The notes beneath the pieces were generated by a model. The model was not told the origin of the DNA. It searched no databases and saw nothing but the letters and a program-made list of their open reading frames with translations. A stretch of 64,000 nucleotides of DNA from Chlorocebus sabaeus. Its lineage: Eukaryota; Chordata; Mammalia; Primates; Cercopithecidae. A program made the translations under genes and the position numbers. This document shows positions 11,393-23,236 of the stretch, one piece after another; position 1 is the first letter of the stretch, and each line of letters starts with the position of its first letter. The DNA lies in NCBI RefSeq assembly GCF_047675955.1, contig NC_132916.1, positions 71,727,481 through 71,791,480 on the forward strand, written 5' to 3'.

Positions 11393-14300
11393 TCTATGGG
11401 CTTCCAAATATCCCTTTGCCAATTCCACAAGAACAGCCTTAGCGAAAGGCTTCTTGAAGGGAAAGATGTAACTCTGTGAGATGAATTAACAGAACACAGA
11501 GCAGTTTCTCAGAAAGCATCTTTCCAGTTTTGAACGGAAGATATTTCCTTTTTCACCATAGCCCTCTATGGGCTTCCAAATATCCCTTTGCCAATTCCAC
11601 AAGAACAGCCTTAGCGAAAGGCTTCTTGAAGGGAAAGATGTAACTCTGTGAGATGAATTAACAGAACACAGAGCAGTTTCTCAGAAAGATTCTTTCCAGT
11701 TTTGAACGGAAGATATTTCCTTTTTCACCATAGCCCTCTATGGGCTTCCAAATATCCCTTTGCCAATTCCACAAGAACAGCCTTAGCGAAAGGCTTCTTG
11801 AAGGGAAAGATGTAAGTCTGTGAGATGAATTAACAGAACACAGAGCAGTTTCTCAGAAAGCTTCTTTCCAGTTTTGAACGGAAGATATTTCCTTTTTCAC
11901 CATAGCCCTCTATGGGCTTCCAAATATCCCTTTGCCAATTCCACAAGAACAGCCTTAGCGAAAGGCTTCTTGAAGGGAAAGATGTAACTCTGTGAGATGA
12001 ATTAACAGAACACAGAGCAGTTTCTCAGAAAGCTTCTTTCCAGTTTTGAACGGAAGATATTTCCTTTTTCACCATAGCCCTCTATGGGCTTCCAAATATC
12101 CCTTTGCCAATTCCACAAGAACAGCCTTAGCGAAAGGCTTCTTGAAGGGAAAGATGTAACTCTGTGAAATGAATTAACAGAACACAGAGCAGTTTCTCAG
12201 AAAGCTTCTTTCCAGTTTTGAACGGAAGATATTTCCTTTTTCACCATAGCCCTCTATGGGCTTCCAAATATCCCTTTGCCAATTCCACAAGAACAGCCTT
12301 AGCGAAAGGCTTCTTGAAGGGAAAGATGTAACTCTGTGAGATGAATTAACAGAACACAGAGCAGTTTCTCAGAAAGCTTCTTTCCAGTTTTGAACGGAAG
12401 ATATTTCCTTTTTCACCATAGCCCTCTATGGGCTTCCAAATATCCCTTTGCCAATTCCACAAGAACAGCCTTAGCGAAAGGCTTCTTGAAGGGAAAGATG
12501 TATGTCTGTGAGATGAATTAACAGAACACAGAGCAGTTTCTCAGAAAGCTTCTTTCCAGTTTTGAACGGAAGATATTTCCTTTTTCACCACAGCCCTCTA
12601 TGGGCTTCCAAATATCCCTTTGCCAATTCCACAAGAACAGCCTTAGCGAAAGGCTTCTTGAAGGGAAAGATGTAACTCTGTGAGATGAATTAACAGAACA
12701 CAGAGCAGTTTCTCAGAAAGCTTCTTTCCAGTTTTGAACGGAAGATATTTCCTTTTTCACCATAGCCCTCTATGGGCTTCCAAATATCCCTTTGCCAATT
12801 CCACAAGAACAGCCTTAGCGAAAGGCTTCTTGAAGGGAAAGATGTAACTCTGTGAGATGAATTAACAGAACACAGAGCAGTTTCTCAGAAAGCTTCTTTC
12901 CAGTTTTGAACGGAAGATATTTCCTTTTTCACCGTAGCCCTCTATGGGCTTCCAAATATCCCTTTGCCAATTCCACAAGAACAGCCTTAGCGAAAGGCTT
13001 CTTGAAGGGAAAGATGTAACTCTGTGAGATGAATTAACAGAACACAGAGCAGTTTCTCAGAAAGCTTCTTTCCAGTTTTGAACGGAAGATATTTCCTTTT
13101 TCACCATAGCCCTCTATGGGCTTCCAAATATCCCTTTGCCAATTCCACAAGAACAGCCTTAGCGAAAGGCTTCCTGAAGGGAAAGATGTAACTCTGTGAG
13201 ATGAATTAACAGAACACAGAGCAGTTTCTCAGAAAGCTTCTTTCCAGTTTTGAACGGAAGATATTTCCTTTTTCACCATAGCCGTCTATGGGCTTCCAAA
13301 TATCCCTTTGCCAATTCCACAAGAACAGCCTTAGCGAAAGGCTTCTTGAAGGGAAAGATGTAACTCTGTGAGATGAATTAACAGAACACAGAGCAGTTTC
13401 TCAGAAAGCTTCTTTCCAGTTTTGAACGGAAGATATTTCCTTTTTCACCGTAGCCCACTATGGGCTTCCAAATATCCCTTTGCCAATTCCACAAGAACAG
13501 CCTTAGCGAAAGGCTTCTTGAAGGGAAAGATGTAACTCTGTGAGATGAATTAACAGAACACAGAGCAGTTTCTCAGAAAGCTTCTTTCCAGTTTTGAACG
13601 GAAGATATTTCCTTTTTCACCATAGCCCTCTATGGGCTTCCAAATATCCCTTTGCCAATTCCACAAGAACAGCCTTAGCGAAAGGCTTCTTGAAGGGAAA
13701 GATGTAACTCTGTGAGATGAATTAAGAGAACACGGAGCAGTTTCTCAGAAAGCTTCTTTCCAGTTTTGAACGGAAGATATTTCCTTTTTCACCATAGCCC
13801 TCTATGGGCTTCCAAATATCCCTTTGCCAATTCCACAAGAACAGCCTTAGCGAAAGGCTTCTTGAAGGGAAAGATGTAACTCTGTGAGATGAATTAACAG
13901 AACACAGAGCAGTTTCTCAGAAAGCTTCTTTCCAGTTTTGAACGGAAGATATTTCCTTTTTCACCGTAGCCCTCTATGGGCTTCCAAATATCCCTTTGCC
14001 AATTCCACAAGAACAGCCTTAGCGAAAGGCTTCTTGAAGGGAAAGATGTAACTCTGTGAGATGAATTAACAGAACACAGAGCAGTTTCTCAGAAAGCTTC
14101 TTTCCAGTTTTGAACGGAAGATATTTCCTTTTTCACCATAGCCCTCTATGGGCTTCCAAATATCCCTTTGCCAATTCCACAAGAACAGCCTTAGTGAAAG
14201 GCTTCTTGAAGGGAAAGATGTAACTCTGTGAGATGAATTAACAGAACACAGAGCAGTTTCTCAGAAAGCTTCTTTCCAGTTGTGAACGGAAGATATTTCC

Positions 14301-14660
14301 TTTTTCACCATAGCCCTCTATGGGCTTCCAAATATCCCTTTGCCAATTCCACAAGAACAGCCTTAGCGAAAGGCTTCCTGAAGGGAAAGATGTAACTCTG
14401 TGAGATGAATTAACAGAACACAGAGTAGTTTCTCAGAAAGCTTCTTTCCAGTTTTGAACGGAAGATATTTCCTTTTTCACCATAGCCCTCTATGGGCTTC
14501 CAAATATCCCTTTGCCAATTCCACAAGAACAGGCTTAGCTAAAGGCTTCTTGAAAGGAAAGATGTAACTCTGTGAGATGAATTATCAGAACACAGAGCAG
14601 TTTCACAGAAAGGTTCCTTCCAGTTTTGAACGGAAGATATTTCCTTTTTCAGCATAGCCC
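11393..14660 (-). repeat. 19-monomer tandem duplication, copy 2
   Basis: Second copy of the preceding unit, with all listed variants at +3,268 bp (AAAGCATC at 11518 against 8250). The similarity ends after the CAGCATAG at the start of the monomer at 14640, where this copy continues into AACAGGTTTAGCG (about 14701) while copy 1 returned to AACAGCC. Near-identity suggests a recent event by unequal exchange or re-replication. Its right-hand part (from 12748) also belongs to the three-copy block B. Confidence 0.9.
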
Positions 14661-15841
14661 TCTATGGGCTTCCAAATATCCCTTTGCCAATTCCACAAGA
14701 ACAGGTTTAGCGAAAGGCTTCTTCAAGGGAAAGATGTAACTCTGTGAGATGAATTAACAGAACACAGAGCAGTTTCTTAGAAAGCTTCTTTCCAGTTTGA
14801 ACGGAAGATATTTCCTTTTTCACCATAGCCCTCTATGGGTTTCCAAATATCCCTTTGCCAATTCCACAAGAACAGCCTTAGCGAAAGGCTTCTTGAAGGG
14901 AAAGATGTAACTCTGTGAGAAGAATTATCAGAACACAGAGCAGTTTCCCAGAAAGGTTCCTTCCAGTTTTGAACGGAAGATATTTCGTTTTTCAGCATAG
15001 CCCTCTATGGGCTTCCAAATATCCCTTTGCCAATTCCACAAGAACAGGTTTAGCGAAAGGCTTCTTCAAGGGAAAGATGTAACTCTGTGAGATGAATTAA
15101 CAGAACACAGAGCAGTTTCTCAGAAAGCTTCTTTCCAGTTTGAACGGAAGATATTTCCTTTTTCACCATAGCCCTCTATGGGTTTCCAAATATCCCTTTG
15201 CCTATTCCACAAGAACAGCCTTAGCGAAAGGCTTCTTGAAGGGAAAGATGTAACTCTGTGAGATGAATTAACAGAACACAGAGCAGTTTCTTAGAAAGCT
15301 TCTTTCCAGTATTGAACGGAAGATATTTCCTTTTTCACCATAGCCCTCTATGGGCTTCCAAATATCCCTTTGCCAATTCCACAAGAACAGCCTTAGCGAA
15401 AGGCTTCTTGAAGGGAAAGATGTAACTCTGTGAGATGAACTAACAGAACACAGAGCAGTTTCTCAGAAAGCTTCTTTCCAGTTTTGAACGGAAGATATTT
15501 CCTTTTTCACCATAGCCCTCTATGGGCTTCCAAATATCCCTTTCCCAATTCCACAAGAACAGCCTTAGCGAAAGGCTTCTTGAAGGGAAAGATGTAACTC
15601 TGTGAGATGAATTAACAGAACACAGAGCAGTTTCTCAGAAAGCTTCTTTCCAGTTTTGAACGGAAGATATTTCCTTTTTCACCATAGCCCTCTATGGGCT
15701 TCCAAATATCCCTTTGCCAATTCCACAAGAACAGCCTTAGCGAAAGGCTTCTTGAAGGGAAAGATGTAACTCTGTGAGATGAATTAACAGAACACGGAGC
15801 AGTTTCTCAGAAAGCTTCTTTCCAGTTTTGAACGGAAGATA
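12748..15841 (-). repeat. 18-monomer block B, copy 1
   Basis: Eighteen monomers less two single-T deletions (3,094 bp). Order: plain, CACCGTAG, CTTCCTG, CCGTCT, CACCGTAGCCCAC, AAGAGAACACGG, plain, CACCGTAG, TAGTGAA with AGTTGTG, GAGTAG, GCTAAAGG with AAAGGTTCC, CAGCATAG with a T loss (14796-14798), GGGTTTCC with AAAGGTTCC and TTTCGTTT, CAGCATAG with a T loss (15139-15141), CAGTATTG, AACTAAC, plain, ACACGGAG. It recurs at +15,304 (28052-31145) and +23,383 (36131-39224). Private marks here are TTTCCCAG (about 14946), TTGCCTATT (about 15202) and TTTCCCAATT (about 15542). Confidence 0.87.
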
Positions 15842-16013
15842 TTTCCTTTTTCACCATAGCCCTCTACGGGCTTCCAAATATCCCTTTGCCAATTCCACAA
15901 GAAGAGCCTTAGCGAAAGGCTTCTTGAAGGGAAAGATGTAACTCTGTGAGATGAATTAAAAGAACACAGAGGAGTTTCTCAGAAAGCTTCTTTCCAGTTT
16001 TGAACGGAAGATA
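14661..16013 (-). repeat. Alphoid segment: end of block B and junction to block C
   Basis: Includes the two 171-bp monomers of block B and the AAAGGTTCC monomer at 14811. The monomer at 15842 carries CTACGGGC, AAGAAGAGCC and AAAAGAACAC with GAGGAG. The later copy at 39225 shares CTACGGGC and AAGAAGAGCC, then departs, and nine further monomers follow before block C resumes at 40945. This is therefore a junction where the two super-repeat copies differ in length. Confidence 0.8.
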
Positions 16014-19000
16014 TTTCCTTTTTCACCATAGCCCTCTATGGGCTTCCAAATATCCCTTTGCCAATTCCACAAGAACAGCCTTAGCGAAAGGCTTCTTGAA
16101 GGGAAAGATGTAACTCTGTGAGATGAATTAACAGAACACAGAGCAGTTTCTCAGAAAGCTTCTTTCCAGTTTTGAACGGAAGGTATTTCCTTTTTCACCA
16201 TAGCCCTCTATGGGCTTCCAAATATCCCTTTGCCAATTCCACAAGAACAGCCTTAGCGAAAGGCTTCTTGAAGGGAAAGATGTAACTCTGTGAGATGAAT
16301 TAACAGAACACAGAGCAGTTTCTCAGAAAGCTTCTTTCCAGTTTTGAACGGAAGATATTTCCTTTTTCACCGTAGCCCTCTATGGGCTTCCAAATATCCC
16401 TTTGCCAATTCCACAAGAACAGCCTTAGCGAAAGGCTTCTTGAAGGGAAAGATGTAACTCTGTGAGATGAATTAACAGAACACAGAGCAGTTTCTCAGAA
16501 AGCTTCTTTCCAGTTTTGAACGGAAGATATTTCCTTTTTCACCATAGCCCTCTATGGGCTTCCAAATATCCCTTTGCCAATTCCACAAGAACAGCCTTAG
16601 CGAAAGTCTTCCTGAAGGGAAAGATGTAACTCTGTGAGATGAATTAACAGAACACAGAGCAGTTTCTCAGAAAGCTTCTTTCCAGTTTTGAACGGAAGAT
16701 AATTCCTTTTTCACCATAGCCGTCTATGGGCTTCCAAATATCCCTTTGCCAATTCCACAAGAACAGCCTTAGCGAAAGGCTTCTTGAAGGGAAAGATGTA
16801 ACTCTGTGAGATGAATTAACAGAACACAGAGCAGTTTCTCAGAAAGCTTCTTTCCAGTTTTGAACGGAAGATATTTCCTTTTTCACCATAGCCCTCTATG
16901 GGCTTCCAAATATCCCTTTGCCAATTGCACAAGAACAGCCTTAGCGAAAGGCTTCTTGAAGGGAAAGATGTAACTCTGTGAGATGAATTAACAGAACACA
17001 GAGCAGTTTCTCAGAAAGCTTCTTTCCAGTTTTGAACGGAAGATATTTCCTTTTTCACCATAGCCCTCTAAGGGCTTCCAAATATCCCTTTGTCAATTCC
17101 ACAAGAACAGCCTTAGCGAAAGGCTTCTTGAAGGGAAAGATGTAACTCTGTGAGATGAATTAAGAGAACACGGAGCAGTTTCTCAGAAAGCTTCTTTCCA
17201 GTTTTGAACGGAAGATATTTCCTTTTTCACCGTAGCCCTCTATGGGCTTCCAAATATCCCTTTGCCAATTCCACAAGAACAGCCTTAGCGAAAGGCTTCT
17301 TGAAGGGAAAGATGTAACTCTGTGAGACGAATTAACAGAACACAGAGCAGTTTCTCAGAAAGCTTCTTTCCAGTTTTGAACGGAAGATATTTCCTTTTTC
17401 ACCGTAGCCCTCTATGGGCTTCCAAATATCCCTTTGCCAATTCCACAAGAACAGCCTTAGCGAAAGGCTTCTTGAAGGGAAAGATGTAACTCTGTGAGAT
17501 GAATTAACAGAACACAGAGCAGTTTCTCAGAAAGCTTCTTTCCAGTTGTGAACGGAAGATATTTCCTTTTTCACCATAGCCCTCTATGGGCTTCCAAATA
17601 TCCCTTTGCCAATTCCACAAGAACAGCCTTAGCGAAAGGCTTCTTGAAGGGAAAGATGTAACTCGGTGAGATGAATTAACAGAACACAGAGAAGTTTCTC
17701 AGAAAGCTTCTTTCCAGTTTTGAACGGAAGATATTTCCTTTTTCACCATAGCCCTCTATGGGCTTCCAAATATCCCTTTGCCAATTCCACAAGAACAGCC
17801 TTAGCGAAAGGCTTCTTGAAGGTAAAGATGTAACACTGTGAGATGAATTAACAGAACACAGAGCAGTTTCTCAGAAAGCTTCTTTCCAGTTTTGAACGGA
17901 AGATATTTCCTTTTTCACCATAGCCCTCTATGGGCTTCCAAATATCCCTTTGCCAATTCCACAAGAACAGCCTTAGCGAAAGGCTTCTTGAAGCGAAAGA
18001 TGTAACTCTGTGAGATGAATTAACAGAACACAGAGCAGTTTCTCAGAAAGCTTCTTTCCAGTTTTGAAGGGCAGATATTTCCTTTTTCACCATAGCCCTC
18101 TATGGGCTTCCAAATATCCCTTTGCCAATTCCACAAGAGCAGCCTTAGCGAAAGGCTTCTTGAAGGGAAAGATGTAACTCTGTGAGATGAACTAACAGAA
18201 CACAGAGCAGTTTCTCAGAAAGCTTCTTTCCAGTTTTGAACGGAAGATATTTCCTTTTTCACCATAGCCCTCTATGGGCTTCCAAATATCCCTTTGCCAA
18301 TTCCACAAGAACAGCCTTAGCGAAAGGCTTCTTGAAGGGAAAGATGTAACTCTGTGAGATGAATTAACAGAACACAGAGCAGTTTCTCAGAAAGCTTCTT
18401 TCCAGTTTTGAACGGAAGATATTTCCTTTTTCACCATAGCCCTCTATGGGCTTCCAAATATCCCTTTGCCAATTCCACAAGAACAGCCTTAGCGAAAGGC
18501 TTCTTGAAGGGAAAGATGTAACTCTGTGAGATGAATTAACAGAACACAGAGCAGTTTCTCAGAAAGCTTCTTTCCAGTTTGGAACAGAAGATATTTCCTT
18601 TTTCCCCATAGCCCTCTATGGGCTTCCAAATATCCCTTTGCCAATTCCACAAGAACAGCCTTAGCGAAAGGCTTCTTGAAGGGAAAGATGTAACTCTGTG
18701 AGATGAATTAACAGAACACAGAGCAGTTTCTCAGAAAGCTTCTTTCCAGTTTTGAACGGAAGATATTTCCTTTTTCACCATAGCCCTCTATGGGGTTCCA
18801 AATATCCCTTTGCCAATTCCACAAGAACAGGTTTAGCGAAAGGCTTCTCGAAGGGAAAGATGTAACTCTGTGAGATGAATTAACAGAACACAGAGCAGTT
18901 TCTCAGAAAGCTTCTTTCCAGTTTGGAACAGAAGATATTTCCTTTTTCCCCATAGCCCTCTATGGGCTTCCAAATATCCCTTTGCCAATTCCACAAGAAC

Positions 19001-19109
19001 AGCCTTAGCGAAAGGCTTCTTGAAGGGAAAGATGTAACTCTGTGAGATGAATTAACAGAACACAGAGCAGTTTCTCAGAAAGCTTCTTTTCAGTTTTGAA
19101 CGGAAGATA
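16014..19109 (-). repeat. 18-monomer block C, copy 1
   Basis: Eighteen monomers (3,096 bp) that return at +24,931 bp (40945-44040). Markers: GAAGGTATTT (16180), GAAAGTCTTCCTG (16604), GATAATTCC, CCGTCT, AATTGCAC, GAGACGA, AGTTGTG, CTCGGTG with GAGAAG, AAGGTAAAG with GTAACACTG, GAAGCGAAAG with GAAGGGCAG, AAGAGCAGCC with AACTAAC, then two TTTGGAACAGAAG/CCCCATAG units around GGGGTTCC with CTTCTCG. Differences between copies include CTAAGGGC with TTTGTCA at about 17068-17095 here only. Confidence 0.88.
18594..18765 (-). repeat. Divergent CCCCATAG-type monomer (example)
   Basis: TTTTTCCCCATAG replaces TTTTTCACCATAG, and the preceding monomer ends TTTGGAACAGAAG or TTTAGAACAGAAG, so the linked changes span the monomer boundary. 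Others start at 18938, 19626, 33380, 34240, 43525, 43869, 54875, 60549, 61754 and 62098, with one near 48168. At 55735 the left half occurs without the CCCC half. Confidence 0.83.
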
Positions 19110-21172
19110 TTTCCTTTTTCACCATAGCCCTCTATGGGCTTCCAAATATCCCTTTGCCAATTCCACAAGAACAGCCTTAGCGAAAGGCTTCTTGAAGGGA
19201 AAGATGTAACTCTGTGAGATGAATTAACAGAACACAGAGCAGTTTCTCAGAAAGCTTCTTTCCAGTTTTGAACGGAAGATATTTCCTTTTTCACTATAGC
19301 CCTCTATGGGCTTCCAAATATCCCTTTGCCAATTCCACAAGAACAGCCTTAGCGAAAGGCTTCTTGAAGGGAAAGATGTAACTCTGTGAGATGAATTAAC
19401 AGAACACAGAGCAGTTTCTCAGAAAGCTTCTTTCCAGTTTTGAACGGAAGATATTTCCTTTTTCACCATAGCCCTCTACTGGGTTCCAAATATCCCTTTG
19501 CCAATTCCACAAGAACAGGTTTAGCGAAAGGCTTCTTGAAGGGAAAGATGTAACTCCGTGAGATGAATTAACAGAACCCAGAGCAGTTTCTCAGAAAGCT
19601 TCTTTCCAGTTTAGAACAGAAGATATTTCCTTTTTCCCCATAGCCCTCTATGGGCTTCCAAATATCCCTTTGCCAATTCCACAAGAACAGCCTTAGCGAA
19701 AGGCTTCTTGAAGGGAAAGATGTAACTCTGTGAGATGAATTAACAGAACACAGAGCAGTTTCTCAGAAAGCTTCTTTCCAGTTTTGAACGGAAGATATTT
19801 CCTTTTTCACCATAGCCCTCTATGGGGTTCCAAATATCACTTTGCCAATTCCACAAGAACAGGTTTAGCGAAAGACTTCTTGAAGGGAAAGATGTAACTC
19901 TGTGAGATGAATTAACAGAACACAGAGCAGTTTCTCAGAAAGCTTCTTTCCAGTTTTGAACGGAAGATATTTCCTTTTTCACCATAGCCCTCTATGGGCT
20001 TCCAAATATCCCTTTGCCAATTCCACAAGAACAGCCTTAGCGAAAGGCTTCTTGAAGGGAAAGATGTAACTCTGTGAGATGAATTAACAGAACACAGAGC
20101 AGTTTCTCAGAAAGCTTCTTTCCAGTTTTGAACGGAAGATATTTCCTTTTTCACCATAGCCCTCTATGGGCTTCCAAATATCCCTTTGCCAATTCCACAA
20201 GAACAGCCTTAGCGAAAGGCTCCTTGAAGGGAGAGATGTAACTCGGTGAGATGAATTAACAGAACACAGAGAAGTTTCTCAGAAAGCTTCTTTCCAGTTT
20301 TGAACGGAAGATATTTCCTTTTTCACCATAGCCCTCTATGGGCTTCCAAATATCCCTTTGCCAATTCCACAAGAACAGCCTTAGCGAAAGGCTTCTTGAA
20401 GGGAAAGATGTAACTCTGTGAGATGAATTAACAGAACACAGAGCAGTTTCTCAGAAAGCTTCTTTCCAGTTTTGAACGGAAGATATTTCCTTTTTCACCA
20501 TAGCCCTCTATGGGCTTCCAAATATCCCTTTGCCAATTCCACAAGAACAGCCTTAGCGAAAGGCTTCTTGAAGCGAAAGATGTAACTCTGTGAGATGAAT
20601 TAACAGAACACAGAGCAGTTCTCAGAAAGCTTCTTTCCAGTTTTGAAGGGCAGATATTTCCTTTTTCGCCATAGCCCTCTATGGGCTTCCAAATATCCCT
20701 TTGCCAATTCCACAAGAACAGCCTTAGCGAAAGGCTTCTTGAAGGGAAAGATGTAACTCTGTGAGATGAACTAACAGAACACAGAGCAGTTTCTCAGAAA
20801 GCTTCTTTCCAGTTTTGAACGGAAGATATTTCCTTTTTCACCATAGGCCTCTCTGGGCTTCCAAATATCCCTTTGCCAATTCCACAAGAACAGCCTTAGC
20901 GAAAGGCTTCTTGAAGGGAAAGATGTAACTCTGTGAGATGAATTAACAGAACACAGAGCAGTATCTCAGAAAGCTTCTTTCCTGTTTTGAACGGAAGATA
21001 TTTCCTTTTTCACCATAGCCCTCTATGGGCTTCCAAATATCCCTTTGTCAATTCCACAAGAACAGCCTTAGCGAAAGGCTTCTTGAAGGGAAAGATGTAA
21101 CTCTGTGAGATGAATTAACAGAACACAGAGCAGTTTCTCAGAAAGCTTCTTTCCAGTTTTGAACGGAAGATA
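19110..21172 (-). repeat. Alphoid segment between block C and the six-monomer pair
   Basis: Markers in order: CACTATAG (19292), CTACTGGGTT with ACTCCGTG, AACCCAG and TTTAGAACAG (19454-19625), CCCCATAG, ATCACTTTG with GAAAGACTTC (19798), then GGCTCCTTG with GGGAGAGATG, CTCGGTG and GAGAAG (20142), and GAAGCGAAAG with a lost T (20619-20620). The two monomers at 19454-19797 return at 47996-48339 (+28,542). The 20142-20656 group resembles 26505-27019 and 34584-35098. Cassette X begins at 20657. Confidence 0.83.
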
Positions 21173-23236
21173 TTTCCTTTTTCACCATAGCCCTCTATGG
21201 GCTTCCAAATATCCCTTTGCCAATTCCACAAGAACAGCCTTAGCGAAAGGCTTCCTGAAGGGAAAGATGTAACTCTGTGAGATGAATTAAGAGAACACAG
21301 AGCAGTTTCTCAGAAAGCTTCTTTCCAGTTTTGAACGGAAGATATTTCCTTTTTCACCATAGTCCTCTATGGGCTTCCAAATATCCCTTTGCCAATTCCA
21401 CAAGAACAGCGTTAGCGAAAGGCTTCTTGAAGGGAAAGATGTAACTCTGTGAGATGAATTAACAGAACACAGAGCAGTTTCTCAGAAAGCTTCTTTCCAG
21501 TTTTGAACGGAAGATATTTCCTTTTTCACCAGTGCCCACTACGGGGTTCCAAATATCCCTTGGCCAATTCCACAAGAACAGGTTTAGCGAAAGGCTTCCT
21601 GAAGGGAAAGATGTAACTCTGTGAGATGAATTAACAGAACACAGAGCAGTTTCTCAGAAAGCTTCTTTCCAGTTTTGAACGGAAGATATTTCCTTTTTCA
21701 CCATAGCCCTCTATGGGCTTCCAAATATCCCTGTGCCAATTCCACAAGAACGGCCTTAGCGAAAGGCTTCTTGAAGGGAAAGCTGTAACTCTGTGAGATG
21801 AATTAACAGAACACAGAGCAGTTTCTCAGAAAGCTTCTTTCCAGTTTTGAACGGAAGATATTTCCTTTTTCACCATAGCCCTCTATGGGCTTCCAAATAT
21901 CCCTTTGCCAATTCCACAAGAACAGCCTTAGCGAAAGGCTTCTTGAAGGGAAAGACGTAACTCTGTGAGATGAATTAACAGAACACAGAGCAGTTTCTCA
22001 GAAAGCTTCTTTCCAGTTTTGAACGGAAGATATTTCCTTTTTCACCATAGCCCTCTATGGGCTTCCAAATATCCCTTTGCCAATTCCAAAAGAACAGCCT
22101 TAGCGAAAGGCTTCTTGGAGGGAAAGATGTAACTCTGTGAGATGAATTAACAGAACACAGAGCAGTTTCTCAGAAAGCTTCTTTCCAGTTTTGAACGGAA
22201 GATATTTCCTTTTTCACCATAGCCCTCTATGGGCTTCCAAATATCCCTTTGCCAATTCCACAAGAACAGCCTTAGCGAAAGGCTTCCTGAAGGGAAAGAT
22301 GTAACTCTGTGAGATGAATTAAGAGAACACAGAGCAGTTTCTCAGAAAGCTTCTTTCCAGTTTTGAACGGAAGATATTTCCTTTTTCACCATAGTCCTCT
22401 ATGGGCTTCCAAATATCCCTTTGCCAATTCCACAAGAACAGCCTTAGCGAAAGGCTTCTTGAAGGGAAAGATGTAACTCTGTGAGATGAATTAACAGAAC
22501 ACAGAGCAGTTTCTCAGAAAGCTTCTTTCCAGTTTTGAACGGAAGATATTTCCTTTTTTACCAGTGCCCACTACGGGGTTCCCAATATCCCTTGGCCAAT
22601 TCCACAAGAACAGGTTTAGCGAAAGGCTTCCTGAAGGGAAAGATGTAACTCTGTGAGATGAATTAACAGAACACAGAGCAGTTTCTCAGAAAGCTTCTTT
22701 CCAGTTTTGAACGGAAGATATTTCCTTTTTCACCATAGCCCTCTATGGGCTTCCAAATATCCCTGTGCCAATTCCACAAGAACGGCCTTAGCGAAAGGCT
22801 TCTTGAAGGGAAAGCTGTAACTCTGTGAGATGAATTAACAGAACACAGAGCAGTTTCTCAGAAAGCTTCTTTCCAGTTTTGAACGGAAGATATTTCCTTT
22901 TTCACCATAGCCCTCTATGGGCTTCCAAATATCCCTTTGCCAATTCCACAAGAACAGCCTTAGCGAAAGGCTTCTTGAAGGGAAAGACGTAACTCTGTGA
23001 GATGAATTAACAGAACACAGAGCAGTTTCTCAGAAAGCTTCTTTCCAGTTTTGAACGGAAGATATTTCCTTTTCCACCATAGCCCTCTATGGGCTTCCAA
23101 ATATCCCTTTGCCAATTCCAAAAGAACAGCCTTAGCGAAAGGCTTCTTGGAGGGAAAGATGTAACTCTGTGAGATGAATTAACAGAACACAGAGCAGTTT
23201 CTCAGAAAGCTTCTTTCCAGTTTTGAACGGAAGATA
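21173..23236 (-). repeat. Six-monomer tandem pair (2 x 1,032 bp)
   Basis: Monomers 21173-22204 and 22205-23236 show the same order: CTTCCTG with AAGAGAAC; TAGTCC; AGTG-type; CCCTGTGCC with AACGGCC and AAGCTGTAAC; GACGTAAC; CCAAAAG with CTTGGAGG. Offset is 1,032 bp (6 x 172). Copy 1 has CAGCGTT in its second monomer, copy 2 CAGCCTT. Copy 2 has TTCCCAATATC (22580) and TTTTCCACC. A third, longer relative starts at 24441. Confidence 0.87.

Noticed and set aside
14777..14998. Minus-strand open frames of 73 codons (also 30081-30302, 31971-32192, 38160-38381)
   Set aside because: They occur only where a T-loss monomer adjoins a GGTTCC-type monomer, so the frame is an accident of that junction. Their recurrence tracks the block copies.
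20428..20715. Minus-strand open frame of 95 codons
   Set aside because: It is satellite sequence read through about 1.7 monomers, and its protein repeats the same 20-odd residues. Its extra length comes from the single-T loss at 20619-20620 that shifts the frame. There is no promoter, domain or codon bias.
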